Source: Notolepis coatsorum
Taxonomy: Eukaryota; Chordata; Actinopteri; Aulopiformes; Paralepididae
DNA: 64,000 nucleotides
Assembly (NCBI GenBank): GCA_963971535.1
Contig: OZ020588.1
Location: 128,765,583 to 128,829,582 of the forward strand
Reading direction: 5' to 3'
Part shown: piece after piece, positions 1 through 12,610 of the stretch
Position numbering within the stretch: the stretch's first letter is position 1
Layout of the letters: every line of letters begins with the position of its first letter
Position numbers and translations under genes: made by a program
Notes under the pieces: model-generated
Told to the model about the DNA's origin: nothing
The model's database searches: none
What the model saw: the letters and a program-made list of their open reading frames with translations, nothing else

Positions 1-272
1 GGTGGGGTATATCCCGGGCCTTTCTGTGTGGAGTTTGCATGTTCTCCCTGTGATCGCAAGGGTTTCCCCCCCCGATAAGATAAACCCAATGGAAAAACAT
101 GCACAACAGATCGCTAACGCTGTTGCGTCCCTGACGAAGACGGACAGGAGCACTTGGATTGGTCCCCGGGCGTGGCGCACACTGCAGCCCTTGTCTGCTC
201 CCGGCTGCCCTTGGAGCGAAGGACGACAGGATGGGAAGTGCAGGGAGCATTTCATTCACCGACTCAGTGCAT
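1..272. other. No gene; small repeat fragment
   Basis: Bases 20-68 resemble the conserved block found in several teleost SINEs and non-autonomous elements (TGGAGTTTGCATGTTCTCC-type). The rest shows nothing I recognise. A 90-codon open frame crosses it but has no family resemblance. Confidence 0.35.
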
Positions 273-723
<451 letters not shown>

Positions 724-776
724 CCTGTGGGTCGCCCATCGCATGTGTGTCTGTTAAATCTGCATGACAGATAAAG

Positions 777-1229
<453 letters not shown>

Positions 1230-1237
1230 CCCTAATC

Positions 1238-2262
1238 CAGTGTTTCTCAAAGTGGGGGGCGCGCCCCCCAGGGGGGGCGCAGAGGCATGACAGGGGGGGC
1301 ATTGAGATTAAAAAAAAAAAACAGCTGCACTGTTCTCCATGAAAATACCATTTCTCAAAATCTGAAAATCATTATTTAATAAAACACAGAAAAGGATCAC
1401 CAAGTTACTCTGGATAAAAAAAACCTTTACAGACAACATTGAGACAAAGCTTCCTGACACATCTCCATCCAAACTCTTGGAAGAACTCTTTGAAATCTCA
1501 TCTGATACCACCTGGAGAGCTAGTTTCAGAGTGTGGTGCTGAGTACCAAGTATCTCATGATGCAGCAGTTAAGGTGTGTTGATACCATTCAGCACCACAT
1601 ACAGTATCTGTGTGAAGCTGGCTTTTCATCCATGACAGCTCTGAAAACAAAATATAGGGCCAAGTTGAGCCTTGAGGATGACATGCGTGTTGCCTTGTCA
1701 AAGACTGACAGCAATAAAGACTGTTTGCTTATTTCCTATGTTCGCTTTGTAAATTCCCAGTCACTGAGTGAAGATCTGCTGTTTTGCAAATATGTCAAAA
1801 ACAGAGCAACAGCTGATGAGCTCTTCAAAATGATTGACAGTTACCTGACAGAACATGGACTGAAATGGGAGAACTGTGTGGGCTTTTGCTCTGACGGTGC
1901 GCAGGCCATGGCAGGGAAAAGGAGGGGGCTACAGGCACTCATCAAGGGGGTCTCGCCAAACGCGCAATGGACGCACTGTAAATTCACAGAGGCGCTAGCG
2001 TCAAGACAGTTGATGTTACAAGATGTCTATATTTTTTTAAAAGCACAGTCTTTGAGTGTGTATTGGACTGTATTGTTATGTTGTTGCACAATTGCACAGT
2101 TGTAAAGTGGTTGGACAATTTGAAAGGTCACGATATTGGTGTTATTTCAATCAATTTAAACATGGCCCATTTCATGACTATTTTGTTGGGGCGAGGGGGG
2201 GGGGCCCAAAATATTTTGGTCCGCCAAAGGGGGGCCTGACAGAAAAAGTTTGAGAAGCACTG
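1238..2262 (+). mobile_element. ZBED5-type hAT transposon, non-autonomous copy
   Basis: The terminal inverted repeats are CAGTGTTTCTCAAA at the left and TTTGAGAAGCACTG at the right. They are flanked by the 8-bp target duplication CCCTAATC (1230-1237 and 2263-2270), the hAT hallmark. The left end carries a GC-rich snapback, GGGGGGCGCGCCCCCC. Only about 0.5 kb of transposase sequence remains inside. The 40101-41326 element is the same family in the opposite direction. Confidence 0.9.
1440..1990 (+). pseudogene. hAT (ZBED5/SCND3-like) transposase fragments, out of order
   Basis: Two blocks of a ZBED5-like transposase can be read. The first, about 1435-1720, is the C-terminal dimerisation region with YLCEAGFSSMTALKTKYRAKL, frame-broken near 1545-1610. 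The second, about 1725-2010, is internal RNase-H-fold sequence: ISYVRFVNSQSLSEDLLFCK, then CSDGAQAMAGK, then NAQWTHC. In intact family members the internal block comes before the C-terminal block. Here it follows, so the copy was rearranged. No BED finger or complete catalytic core is present, so it cannot act as a transposase. Confidence 0.8.
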
Positions 2263-2270
2263 CCCTAATC

Positions 2271-2596
2271 ATAGCAGCCTGCACACTAGTGGACTGCAAC
2301 AGTCCAGAGGCAACAGAATGACAATGAGGGCTCCTGAAACGCCCATCGCCCTGGGCTGGCAACGCCCCTGATGATAGTAAAGATATATTTTTGCCATGCA
2401 TATAAAACCGCCTGGTTAAAAAGGGGTGAGCCAAGTCCACCAGCCCTCCGGAGTCCGGATGGAACAAGTCTCTGGACTGTTTGTAGACAAAAGGTGACTC
2501 CCCCCCCCCACGCTGGGAGGTAGCCTGCAGCTGTAGTCCAGTACTGGCCTGAGCAGAGGAAATCCAGTAATCTTTTTTTGCAGCTCCGCTAGCAGG
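2271..2596. other. No gene recognised
   Basis: Apparently unique spacer between the hAT element and the Gypsy LTR. It ends in GCAGG, which is duplicated on the far side of the LTR element. Confidence 0.6.
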
Positions 2597-3695
2597 TGTT
2601 ATGGTTTGACACCGACCCCAAACGCTAACGACACAAGAGAGTAGGATTCAGAGTTGCCAAATACGAGGGCTTGTTTATTTGGTAATAAGAATAAGTGAAA
2701 CAGGGAAAGCAGGTCAACAAGAACAGGTACAATGAACAAGGGGCAAAGTTCTGCTGCTCTGCAGCTTCTCCCGGAAGGGTAGTCTTGGGAAGCAGGAGCA
2801 GACCTCTGTACCGCTCTGCAGAATTCTCACGGCGGATCTCTCAGATGTTGTGCAAGACCGAGAGAGGGAGAGAGGGAACGAGTCAGTGACAGAGCAGACT
2901 TGAAACGAGCAGGAGGACAGGGTGTAATATTCTTCGTGTTAACAACACAGTGATGTGCAATATTCCAAAAACAGCCCAAGTGAATATCTTCATGTAAACA
3001 CACTGTGAGCAAAAATCCAAACACTGTCCAAATGTGAAATAATATCTTTGTGTAAACACACAGTGAGCAAAAATCCAAACACTGTCCAAATGTGAAATAA
3101 TATCTTCGGCGTGAGCAAACACACAGAGGGAGGTGGAAGATCCCAAAAAATATTATTCCATAAAGGAAAGAGCAAAATCGATAATGGCTGGGTGAGTGAC
3201 TGTTTGACAAAAAAGTGGTAGACTTCAGTGTAAAGGTTACACACGAAAATCGGAAATAGGTCAAGACAGTCAATCTAGAAAACTCACCCAGACGAGCTGC
3301 GTAAAAGGAACAGGAACAACAGAGGAGGCGAGCGCGCGCCACGGAGCAGGTATCCAAGCGAAGGCTTCTAGGAATTCCTGGAGAACAGCACAGTGAAACA
3401 GCAGCAACGGGGAAAAACATCCAGCGACAAATCAAGACGATCCAACAACTTAGGGTGGGGAAAACGGGGTATAAATAATGAGGGATCGATTGATTGAAAA
3501 GCAGTGACAGCTGGGGAATGTGATTGACAAGCGTGGGGAAGTGAGAGAACCAATCAGCGACGTCTCAGATGACGTCAACGGGGAGAAACGTGTGAACGAG
3601 GGAATTGAAATACTTGACAGAAAAAATGAATGAAAACAAAGCGAGGGTGGTTAAAGGAACAGAACGAGTGAGAAAGCAAGGACAGAAACCTCACA
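2597..3695 (-). repeat. Gypsy 3' LTR (left)
   Basis: 1099 bp, TGTTATGG...CCTCACA on the plus strand. It holds two tandem copies of a 58-bp unit (from about 2994 and 3052), a TGACGTCA CRE-like site (3570-3577), a CCAAT box (3551-3555) and a TATA-like ATAAATA near 3471. These fit a U3 promoter read on the minus strand. The pol frame ends in the first bases of this LTR, and a purine-rich tract lies just before it (3696-3712). Confidence 0.95.
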
Positions 3696-6600
3696 GTACC
3701 CCCCCCTCCACGGGAGCCACCCGGCGACCAGGCCGACCCGGCTCGTCAGGATGGGCCCGATGGAAGTCGGTGATCAAGCCGGGATCCACGATGAGCTGCC
3801 GGGAGACCCAGCTACGCTCCTCAGGGCCGTAACCCTCCCAGTCCACCAGGTATTGGAACCCCCGGCCCCGCCGACGAACGCCCATCAACCGGCGGACCTG
3901 CCACTGGGGGTGACCATCCACTAGCACAGGAGGCGGTGGATCAGGAGCTGGAGGCATAAGGGGACTGAGGGAGACGGGCTTAACCCGGGAGACATGGAAC
4001 ACGGGGTGGATGTGCATGGATGCAGGAAGCTTCAGGCGCAGGGCCGCCGGACTGAGTACCTTCAGGACCTCGAAAGGACCGACGAAGCGAGGGTTGAGCT
4101 TCTTGGCCGAGGACCGTAGCGGGAGGTCCTTCGCGGAGAGCCACACCCTCTGCCCAGGGCGGTAAGTCGGCGCGGGAACCCGGCGCCGGTCGGCACCACG
4201 ACAGGCGCGCTCAGATGTCCGGAGCAGCGCGGTCCTGGTGATCTCCCAAACGCGACGGCAGCGGTCGAGGTGGACCTGCACGGAGGGAACTGCCACTTCC
4301 GTCTCCAGTGCGGGAAAAAGAGGGGGCTGGTAGCCCAGGGAGGCCTCAAAAGGGGAGAGGCCGGTGGCGGAACTGACCATTGAGTTGATCGAGTATTCAA
4401 CCCAGGGAAGGAAACGACTCCAGGATGCCGGCCTCTCGGCTGCCACACACCGAAGAGCAGACTCCACGCTCTGGTTCATCCTCTCCGTCTGCCCGTTTGT
4501 CTGGGGATGGTAGCCAGAGGAGAGACTGACCGTTGCCCCCAATCCCTTGCAGAAAGCCCGCCATACCTGGGAGGTGAACTGGGGCCCCCGGTCAGAGACG
4601 ATGTCCTGGGGAAAACCGTGAAGGCGGAACACGTGGTGCGTCAGGAGGTCCGCCGTCTCGGCTGCTGAGGGAAGCTTGGAGAGGGCCACGAGGTGGACCC
4701 CCTTGCTGAATCGATCCACCACGGTCAGAAGGCAGGTGTTCCCCTGGGAGGAGGGTAGACCAGTGACGAAGTCGAGCGCCACATGTGACCACGGACGGCT
4801 TGGAACGGGAAGTGGCTGCAAGAGCCCGGAGGGTGCCTGGTGAGAGGCCTTGCTGCGGGCACAGACCGCGCAGGCCAATACGAACTCCTTGACGTCGTTC
4901 CGCATGGTGGGCCACCAGAAACGACGAGCCAGGAAGGAGAACGTGCGATGGACGCCTGGGTGGCAGGCGAACCGGCTGGTATGGCCCCACAGCAGTACCT
5001 GGGACCGGACAGAGTCAGGGACGAAGAGACGGCTCCTAGGGACGTTGCTTGGAGCACGTTGGAAGCGTAGGGCACGCCTCACCACACCCTCGATGCCCAA
5101 GGTGATGGCTCCAACCACTCGGGCCTCCGGGATGATGGGAGATGGGTCCTCAGAGGGTGGAGCCCCCTTGGAGTGCATCCGGGACAGGGAGTCGGCCTTC
5201 GTGTTGCGGGAACCGGGGCGGAAGGTCAGCGAGAAGTCGAACCGACTGAGGAAACTGGCCCATCTCGCCTGCCGACCGTTGAGGCGCCTGGAAGCGCGGA
5301 TGAACGTTAGGTTCTTGTGGTCCGTCCAGATGGTAAAAGGCTCCTCGGCACCCTCTAGCCAATGACGCCACTCCTCCAGAGCAGCCACGACCGCCAGTAG
5401 CTCCCGATTGCCGGTGTCGTAGTTCCTCTCGGCGGGGAGGAAGCGACGCGAGTAGAAGGCGCAAGGATGTACCTTCTGGTCGGAAGGAGAACGCTGGGAT
5501 AGGACAGCGCCCAGGCCAGAATCCGAGGCGTCCACCTCCACGATGAACTGTCTCTTGGGGTCAGGGTGGAGCAGGATAGGAGCGGAAGTGAACCTTCTCT
5601 TGAGGGAGCGGAACGCAGCGCATGCCGCTGGGGACCAGTCGAACGGCAGAGCGGGGGAGGTCAGCTTGGTAAGAGGCTCCGCCACTTGGCTGTAGTTCCG
5701 GATGAACCTTCGGTAGAAGTTTGCGAACCCGAGGAAACTCTGTAACTCCTTCCGAGTGGTGGGTTCCGGCCAATCCTCCACAGCCTGGATCTTGCGAGGA
5801 TCCGCTCGGGTCAAGCCCTTCTCCACGATGAAGCCCAGGTAGTCGACGGAGTTGGAGTGGAAACGGCACTTCTCCGCCTTGACGAAGAGCCGATTGTGGA
5901 GGAGGCGCTCCAGCACCCGGCGGACATGCAGGATGTGTTCCTCGAGGGTCCTGGAAAAGATAAGAATGTCGTCCAGGTACACCACCACGAACACCTCCAG
6001 CATGTCACGGAGGACATCGTTCATGAGTGCCTGGAATACCGCCGGGGCGTTGGTGAGGCCGAACGGCATCACAAGGTACTCATAGTGGCCCCTGGGGGTC
6101 TTGAAGGCGGTCTTCCATTCATCGCCCTCACGGATACGGACAAGATGATAGGCACTTCGGAGATCCAGCTTGGTGAAGAACGAGGCCTGGGTCAGTGGCT
6201 CGAAGGTGGAGCTCATGAGAGGTAGGGGGTATTTGTTCTTGATGGTGATCTCGTTGAGCTGACGATAGTCGATGCAGGGTCGCAGGTCCCCATCCTTCTT
6301 ACCAACAAAGAAGAACCCGGCCGCCACCGGGGAGGAGGAAGGCCGAATGAGTCCTGCTTCCAATGACTCAGAGATGTAGAGATCCATCGCCTTCTTCTCC
6401 GGGACAGTCAGACTGTAGAGGCGGCTGCCGGGAAGGGGAGCCCCTTGGCGGAGGTCGATGGCGCAGTCATAGGGGCGGTGAGGTGGAAGGGACTGAGCCC
6501 TGGTCTTACTGAATACCTCCATGAGGTCGTGGTACTCGGGAGGAATGGACGAGGGATCCGGGGGCAACTCACCAGCCGGTCTCCGGGGCGGGGGACAAGA

Positions 6601-7026
6601 CGCCGCCTGTAGACAGCGGGCGTGACAGGAGGAGCTCCAGCCCCTGATGGTACCGGAGGACCAGGCGATGTGGGGCTCGTGCAGCGCGAGCCAGGGCCTA
6701 CCCAGGACCACCGGGACAAGGGGGGATTGGGTAATGAGGAACTGGATCCTCTCTACGTGGTTCCCAGCAATGGTCAGCAAGACTGGGCCGGTCCGTTGAG
6801 AGATGTCGGCCAGGCGGTGTTGGTCCAACGAAAAGATCTCCAAGGGCCTCACAAGGGCCTCAAGAGGTATGTTGGCTTGGGTGGCAAACTCGAAGTCGAG
6901 GAAGTTCTCGTCTGCCCCAGAGTCGATGAGGGCCTCCACCGTGGCACGTTGGTCCCCCCAGGCCAGGGTGACGCTCATCAGGTGGTCAGGTGGTGCGCGG
7001 CGCTGGGAATGGGAAAAACGGCTCAC
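3691..7026 (-). CDS. Gypsy Pol: protease-RT-RNase H-integrase-chromodomain
   Basis: About 1110 residues. The retropepsin-like protease has LIDSGAD (residues 33-39). Reverse transcriptase spans about 180-420, with YLDDILIFS at 350-358. RNase H follows (VDAS near 498, WTDH near 567). Integrase has an HHCC zinc site (H682, H689, C719, C722) and DDE residues at D752, D812 and E848. A C-terminal chromodomain lies at about 1040-1095 ([17 protein letters not shown]). Chromodomain integrases in this clade are known to guide insertion toward marked chromatin. The frame overlaps the end of gag in the -1 register, matching the -1 frameshifting known for sushi-type Gypsy elements. It has no ATG at its upstream edge, so a Gag-Pol fusion by frameshift is the likely product. 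Confidence 0.93.
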   Translation of the reverse strand: MSRFSHSQRRAPPDHLMSVTLAWGDQRATVEALIDSGADENFLDFEFATQANIPLEALVRPLEIFSLDQHRLADISQRTGPVLLTIAGNHVERIQFLITQSPLVPVVLGRPWLALHEPHIAWSSGTIRGWSSSCHARCLQAASCPPPRRPAGELPPDPSSIPPEYHDLMEVFSKTRAQSLPPHRPYDCAIDLRQGAPLPGSRLYSLTVPEKKAMDLYISESLEAGLIRPSSSPVAAGFFFVGKKDGDLRPCIDYRQLNEITIKNKYPLPLMSSTFEPLTQASFFTKLDLRSAYHLVRIREGDEWKTAFKTPRGHYEYLVMPFGLTNAPAVFQALMNDVLRDMLEVFVVVYLDDILIFSRTLEEHILHVRRVLERLLHNRLFVKAEKCRFHSNSVDYLGFIVEKGLTRADPRKIQAVEDWPEPTTRKELQSFLGFANFYRRFIRNYSQVAEPLTKLTSPALPFDWSPAACAAFRSLKRRFTSAPILLHPDPKRQFIVEVDASDSGLGAVLSQRSPSDQKVHPCAFYSRRFLPAERNYDTGNRELLAVVAALEEWRHWLEGAEEPFTIWTDHKNLTFIRASRRLNGRQARWASFLSRFDFSLTFRPGSRNTKADSLSRMHSKGAPPSEDPSPIIPEARVVGAITLGIEGVVRRALRFQRAPSNVPRSRLFVPDSVRSQVLLWGHTSRFACHPGVHRTFSFLARRFWWPTMRNDVKEFVLACAVCARSKASHQAPSGLLQPLPVPSRPWSHVALDFVTGLPSSQGNTCLLTVVDRFSKGVHLVALSKLPSAAETADLLTHHVFRLHGFPQDIVSDRGPQFTSQVWRAFCKGLGATVSLSSGYHPQTNGQTERMNQSVESALRCVAAERPASWSRFLPWVEYSINSMVSSATGLSPFEASLGYQPPLFPALETEVAVPSVQVHLDRCRRVWEITRTALLRTSERACRGADRRRVPAPTYRPGQRVWLSAKDLPLRSSAKKLNPRFVGPFEVLKVLSPAALRLKLPASMHIHPVFHVSRVKPVSLSPLMPPAPDPPPPVLVDGHPQWQVRRLMGVRRRGRGFQYLVDWEGYGPEERSWVSRQLIVDPGLITDFHRAHPDEPGRPGRRVAPVEGGVL

Positions 7027-8072
7027 CAGGATCTCCCGGGGTCTTGGTGAGCCCGATCTTTTGGCCGGGTAGGGCAGTCGGCGATACGGTGTCCCGCACC
7101 TCCGCAGTAGAGGCAGAGACCGGACCTGAGCCTTGCCTGACGCTCCGCCTGGCTCAGATGAGAGCGTCCCAGCTGCATGGGTTCCTCCTCGCGCACCGGA
7201 CGGGGAAGCCTGTTACCATCAGTAGTGTTGGGGACGGGGCGTCCAGGAGTCCGGGGTGCTTCAGGAGGTGACAGTCGGGTCCTCTCGCGCCTTCTCTCCA
7301 GGAGGCGTCCGTCAATACGGATGACAAGGCTAAACAGCTCCTCGAGGGAGTCGGGCACCTCCCTGGTAGCGAGCTGGTCCCGGACTGCGTCACTGAGCCC
7401 CCTTATGAAGGTTAGGCGAAGAGCAGGTTCGTTCCATCCACTCTCCACCGCCGCCAGTCGAAACTCCATGACATAGTCCGTCACCCTGCTGCTCCCTTGT
7501 CGGAAGGTCCCCAACCGGGCTCCAGGGTCCAGACCTCGGGCTGGATGGTGGAACACTCTGCGGAGCTCCGCCACAAAGTCTGGGTAGGAGAACAAAAAAT
7601 CTGCTTCCATTGCCCAGGAGGAAGTGACCCACTGGGCAGCATGGCCTGAAAGTAGGTTGGTTATATAAGCCACTCGGGACCCATGAGCAGAAAAACGGCT
7701 TGGTTGATGACGGAAAACCAACTCACATTGCATGATGAATGTGGCACACTCCTCGGGATTACCGTCGAACAGCCGTGGGACGGAGAGAAGGGGTTCCCGA
7801 GGTGCGAGATCTGCTGGGGCTGCGGGGAATGTTCCTGAAGGGTGTGAGAGATGAAAAGTATTAACGGCGTCGCCCAGCGAGTTAAGCTGGGCGAGAATCT
7901 CGGACTGTTGTCCCGCCATAGCGGCCATTGAACCCTGCATAGGCAGGACCTGGTCCCTGAGGTCCTGCACCGCAGCCGCAGCCCGCTCTAGTTGGAGACC
8001 GTGATCCCTGGTCAACTCGACTTGAATTGCAAGTGCGGTTCTGACCCCCTCTGTGTCGGCTGGGGTCGTCAT
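7023..8072 (-). CDS. Gypsy Gag with zinc knuckle
   Basis: 349 residues from an ATG about 16 bases inside the 5' LTR boundary. The N-terminal third is helical, probably coiled-coil (repeated Q, L and A around residues 15-70). A sushi/Mar-type capsid region follows ([19 protein letters not shown], then [14 protein letters not shown]). A single CCHC knuckle, [14 protein letters not shown], lies near the C-terminus. The layout is like the Gag from which the domesticated vertebrate PEG10/RTL genes came. The protein should assemble the virus-like particle and bind the element RNA. Confidence 0.92.
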   Translation of the reverse strand: MTTPADTEGVRTALAIQVELTRDHGLQLERAAAAVQDLRDQVLPMQGSMAAMAGQQSEILAQLNSLGDAVNTFHLSHPSGTFPAAPADLAPREPLLSVPRLFDGNPEECATFIMQCELVFRHQPSRFSAHGSRVAYITNLLSGHAAQWVTSSWAMEADFLFSYPDFVAELRRVFHHPARGLDPGARLGTFRQGSSRVTDYVMEFRLAAVESGWNEPALRLTFIRGLSDAVRDQLATREVPDSLEELFSLVIRIDGRLLERRRERTRLSPPEAPRTPGRPVPNTTDGNRLPRPVREEEPMQLGRSHLSQAERQARLRSGLCLYCGGAGHRIADCPTRPKDRAHQDPGRSW

Positions 8073-8088
8073 AGTGGTTGGATCGTAA

Positions 8089-9187
8089 TGTTATGGTTTG
8101 ACACCGACCCCAAACGCTAACGACACAAGAGAGTAGGATTCAGAGTTGCCAAATACGAGGGCTTGTTTATTTGGTAATAAGAATAAGTGAAACAGGGAAA
8201 GCAGGTCAACAAGAACAGGTACAATGAACAAGGGGCAAAGTTCTGCTGCTCTGCAGCTTCTCCCGGAAGGGTAGTCTTGGGAAGCAGGAGCAGACCTCTG
8301 TACCGCTCTGCAGAATTCTCACGGCGGATCTCTCAGATGTTGTGCAAGACCGAGAGAGGGAGAGAGGGAACGAGTCAGTGACAGAGCAGACTTGAAACGA
8401 GCAGGAGGACAGGGTGTAATATTCTTCGTGTTAACAACACAGTGATGTGCAATATTCCAAAAACAGCCCAAGTGAATATCTTCATGTAAACACACTGTGA
8501 GCAAAAATCCAAACACTGTCCAAATGTGAAATAATATCTTCGTGTAAACACACAGTGAGCAAAAATCCAAACACTGTCCAAATGTGAAATAATATCTTCG
8601 GCGTGAGCAAACACACAGAGGGAGGTGGAAGATCCCAAAAAATATTATTCCATAAAGGAAAGAGCAAAATCGATAATGGCTGGGTGAGTGACTGTTTGAC
8701 AAAAAAGTGGTAGACTTCAGTGTAAAGGTTACACACGAAAATCGGAAATAGGTCAAGACAGTCAATCTAGAAAACTCACCCAGACGAGCTGCGTAAAAGG
8801 AACAGGAACAACAGAGGAGGCGAGCGCGCGCCACGGAGCAGGTATCCAAGCGAAGGCTTCTAGGAATTCCTGGAGAACAGCACAGTGAAACAGCAGCAAC
8901 GGGGAAAAACATCCAGCGACAAATCAAGACGATCCAACAACTTAGGGTGGGGAAAACGGGGTATAAATAATGAGGGATCGATTGATTGAAAAGCAGTGAC
9001 AGCTGGGGAATGTGATTGACAAGCGTGGGGAAGTGAGAGAACCAATCAGCGACGTCTCAGATGACGTCAACGGGGAGAAACGTGTGAACGAGGGAATTGA
9101 AATACTTGACAGAAAAAATGAATGAAAACAAAGCGAGGGTGGTTAAAGGAACAGAACGAGTGAGAAAGCAAGGACAGAAACCTCACA
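8089..9187 (-). repeat. Gypsy 5' LTR (right)
   Basis: 1099 bp, matching the left LTR at all but one position by eye. It is offset by exactly 5492 bases, so the CRE-like site is at 9062-9069 and the TATA-like box near 8963. It acts as the promoter LTR for the minus-strand element and is followed by the target duplication GCAGG. Confidence 0.95.
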
Positions 9188-9192
9188 GCAGG

Positions 9193-9618
9193 CCTCTTGG
9201 GCCTCCATCAGACAGCCTGTACCAGAGCAACGAGGGAGCCAGCTTATTAGTGACCAAGCCTTTATTTATCTCGAAAGGACATTACTGGCAACAACCACCT
9301 CCATTTAGCCAACAGACAACCATGTTGTCTAACACTCCGAGTCCCGACCAATTATTTTTCATCAAATGTCATCAAAACAGAAGCAGCATTTTCAGTGTAG
9401 CAGTACCCTCTTGTTGCTTCAGCTCCTGTCACTCAAAATGCCTGTAAGTATGAAGTCCTCCTGTGTGTCTCCGACACTCAAATTCCTGTTTCTCCTTCTC
9501 TTTCTTTCTTTTTTCTCTCTCTCCCTCCCTATATCTATCTCTGTCCTAATGTCTTGTGGCTTGACTCCGTCTCCTCCTGTTAGAAACGCTCAGATTTTCA
9601 GACAGACAGGTGAGACGG
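9193..9618. other. No gene recognised
   Basis: Apparently unique flank of the Gypsy insertion, with a pyrimidine-rich tract at 9489-9545. Short open frames here show no family resemblance. Confidence 0.5.
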
Positions 9619-9861
9619 GGAACACACACAAACACACACACCCATATACACTGCATGTGCGCACAAACACACACACAGACACACACACACTGAACATGCA
9701 CACACGCGTACTACACACACACATGCGCACATATACCACACAGCGCACATACATACACACACACACAGCAGGCACACACACATAAACATGGACACACACA
9801 CACACATACACCACATGCATGCACTGTAGTGCACTGCACACACACAAACACACACACACAC

Positions 9862-9895
<34 letters not shown>

Positions 9896-9926
9896 CACAC
9901 ACACACACACACACACATATTCACAC
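9619..9926. repeat. Degenerate (CA)n tract
   Basis: About 300 bases of CA repeats broken by CATG, GCAC and TATA variants. Frames reading poly-HT or poly-VC are artefacts. Confidence 0.9.
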
Positions 9927-10599
9927 CACTCTCACTCGCTTCAACACCTGGGGCCTTTGTCTCCATCTGATGCAGGAACTAAAAGTGACAATCTCTCGAG
10001 CGACTAAACAGAATGGTATTTATCAAACTAAGAGGAAACCATTATTACTGGATTTGTTTTCTATAACTCCTGAAGTAACAAGTGACAGTCATTGCCTATG
10101 GAGAGGTGCTCTGAGGAGGAGACTGCTACTCAACATTCAGCAGAGTAGAGAGCAGCCGCACCAATCCAAAGAGATCTTCACTCCACATTAAACGTTGAAC
10201 AACGGGAACAACAAATCAGTAAATATAATTACACGTAATTTCCACTAATAAAACACATAATACATTCAATTGTATATAATATAACTCTTAATTTTCATTC
10301 TTAATTTGGTATATAATAGAATAGTTTTGTTTTTGAAATCTGAAATCGAAAATGAAACGCATTTTATGTTTTACTGTCCTTTATATTATGAAATAAGCCC
10401 ATTTCTTTTGGCTAGATGATCATGAAATATTTGAACTATGTTTCAGGAAAGGTACTTTCTTAATGACAATTAATGTGTGAAATGGAGTTTGTATACCAGA
10501 GTTGATTTTTATGTTGTACACAATTGCATTGACTATATGTAGTGTCTTATGTGTCTGTCCGTGTGGGCTGGGCATCTTTGGTGTATGACACTATCAAAT
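9927..10599. other. AT-rich, no gene recognised
   Basis: No coding pattern, terminal repeats or RNA gene could be seen. The stretch is AT-rich with many short stops in all frames. Confidence 0.5.
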
Positions 10600-10775
10600 C
10601 AAATCCTAAATTACAACTCTTTGGTTATACGGATATATAATACAACTCATTGGTTGCTACTACAGATATATAATACAACTCTTTGGTTGCTATGGATATA
10701 TAATAGAACTATTTGGTTGCTATGGATATATAATAGAACTCTTTGCTTACTACATATTTATAATAAAACTTGCTA
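10600..10775. repeat. Short minisatellite, about 5 units of 32 bp
   Basis: Imperfect tandem copies around GGATATATAATACAACTC followed by TTTGGTTGCTA. The last copy is degenerate near 10760. Confidence 0.75.
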
Positions 10776-11218
10776 CACAGGCATCCTGTCTGTCCATCTG
10801 CATTTTTTGCCATTCTCCTACGCAGAGAGTTGGAGTGGACGCCGTTCCCCTGTCAAACAACTCTGCCCAAAGAGGAAGCAAACTAACCAGTGCTACCTAC
10901 ACTCTTAACATGATGAATAAATAATATTATATTGTTGTTCCCACCATATCTTTTGTCTCTTTTATAAATAAGAAAATCATTTTATTTCAAGGTGTCAGTG
11001 CAGCTTTGTTTATTTATTGTTTCCTTATGCAGAAAAAATAATCTGTTTACTTTTCTGATACATACATCACTGCATAACTCATAAATGTTCAGACAAGCTT
11101 AATTTCTGGTTATTTGTGATAGTCTTTATACACCCAATTCAATGTTATTGCCACGTTTTCTTTCATACTAATTTAGTCATGGATGTCCGGATTTGGTACA
11201 GATGTTGTCTCTCTTGGG
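10776..11218. other. No gene recognised
   Basis: AT-rich spacer between two tandem arrays. No coding or repeat family identified. Confidence 0.45.
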
Positions 11219-12309
11219 CAGAGGTGTTTAGCAGGCTGTGATGTACAGGCGTAGAGACAGAGGTGTTTAGCAGGCTGTGATGTACAGGCATAGAGACAGA
11301 GGTGTTTAGCAGGCTGTGATGTACAGGCGTATAGAGACAGAGGTGTTTAGCAGGCTGTGATGTACAGGCGTAGAGACAGAGGTGTTTAGCAGGCTGTGAT
11401 GTACAGGTGTATAGAGACAGAGGTGTTTAGCAGGCTATGATGTACAGTACAGGCGTATAGAGACAGAGGTGTTTAGCAGGCTGTGATGTACAGGCGTATA
11501 GAGACAGAGGTGTTTAGCAGGCTGTGATGTACAGGCGTAGATACAGAGGTGTTTAGCAGGCTGTGATGTACAGGCGTATAGAGACAGAGGTGTTTAGCAG
11601 GCTGTGATGTACAGGTGTAGAGACAGAGGTGTTTAGCAGGCTGTGGTGTACAGGCGTATAGAGACAGAGGTGTTTAGCAGGCTGTGATGTACAGGCGTAG
11701 AGACAGAGGTGTTTAGCAGGCTGTGATGTACAGGCGTAGAGACAGAGGTGTTTAGCAGGCTGTGATGTACAGGTGTAGAGACAGAGGTGTTTAGCAGGCT
11801 GTGATGTACAGGCGTATAGAGACAGAGGTGTTTAGCAGGCTGTGATGTACAGGTGTAGAGACAGAGGTGTTTAGCAGGCTGTGATGTACAGGCGTAGAGA
11901 CAGAGGTGTTTAGCAGGCTGTGCTGTACAGGTGTAGAGACAGAGGTGTTTAGCAGGCTGTGATGTACAGGTGTAGAGACAGAGGTGTTTAGCAGGCTGTG
12001 ATGTACAGGCGTAGAGACAGAGGTGTTTAGCAGGCTGTGCTGTACAGGTGTAGAGACAGAGGTGTTTAGCAGGCTGTGATGTACAGGCGTAGAGACAGAG
12101 GTGTTTAGCAGGCTGTGCTGTACAGGTGTAGAGACAGAGGTGTTTAGCAGGCTGTGATGTACAGGCGTATAGAGACAGAGGTGTTTAGCAGGCTGTGATG
12201 TACAGGCGTAGAGACAGAGGTGTTTAGCAGGCTGTGCTGTACAGGTGTAGAGACAGCTCAGAGGTGTTTAGCAGGCTGTGATGTACAGGCGTAGAGACAG
12301 GGGTGTTTA
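11219..12309. repeat. 39/41-bp minisatellite, about 27 copies
   Basis: Head-to-tail copies of a unit built on AGAGGTGTTTAGCAGGCTGT, then GATGTACAGGCGTAGAGAC. Some units carry an extra TA (GCGTATAGAGAC), and others read GCTGTAC or AGGTGTAG, giving a patchwork of variants. The last unit ends at GGGTGTTTAC. It is not a CRISPR array, because there are no unique spacers between the repeats. Confidence 0.95.
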
Positions 12310-12610
12310 CGAGTTCCGAAATGAAACTGTTTGCAACAAGGTCTGTGGATTATCTTAGTATTTGTGTTGTGATTTCTGGAAAGAGACATTGCTGTTGAGC
12401 TTTTCAAATGTATTTGTTGGCACTTGGAGTGCCACTGTTTCAATGCCATTCAGCTCCATTGGAGTGACGGCAGACATCTCTACGGCAGATACAGTATCTC
12501 CAAAGGTCAGTAACTCACACTAAACTCTCTGGATGGAGAGACAGGACTCCGGTTAAATGGCGCAAAATGTGTTTTTATTTTACGCTGGAGCCTCTCGCAA
12601 CAGGTGCTGT
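12310..12610. other. No gene recognised
   Basis: Unique-looking spacer after the minisatellite. No coding or repeat family identified. Confidence 0.45.

Larger units (their letters stand above)
2597..9187 (-). mobile_element. Ty3/Gypsy chromovirus-type LTR retrotransposon, looks whole
   Basis: A 6.6-kb element on the minus strand with two 1099-bp LTRs (TG...CA ends), the 5-bp target duplication GCAGG (2592-2596 and 9188-9192), and open gag and pol frames. Pol order is protease, reverse transcriptase, RNase H, integrase, chromodomain, as in vertebrate Gypsy chromoviruses. I saw one difference between the LTRs over their full length, so the insertion is very recent and may still be polymorphic in the population. 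No env-like frame is present. No breaks were noticed. Confidence 0.95.

Noticed and set aside
3691-8072. Plus-strand frames opposite gag and pol
   Set aside because: Shadows of the minus-strand coding sequence; GC-rich coding DNA leaves the other strand open.
11219-12309. CRISPR-like repeat array
   Set aside because: Units are contiguous with no unique spacers, and the genome is a vertebrate.
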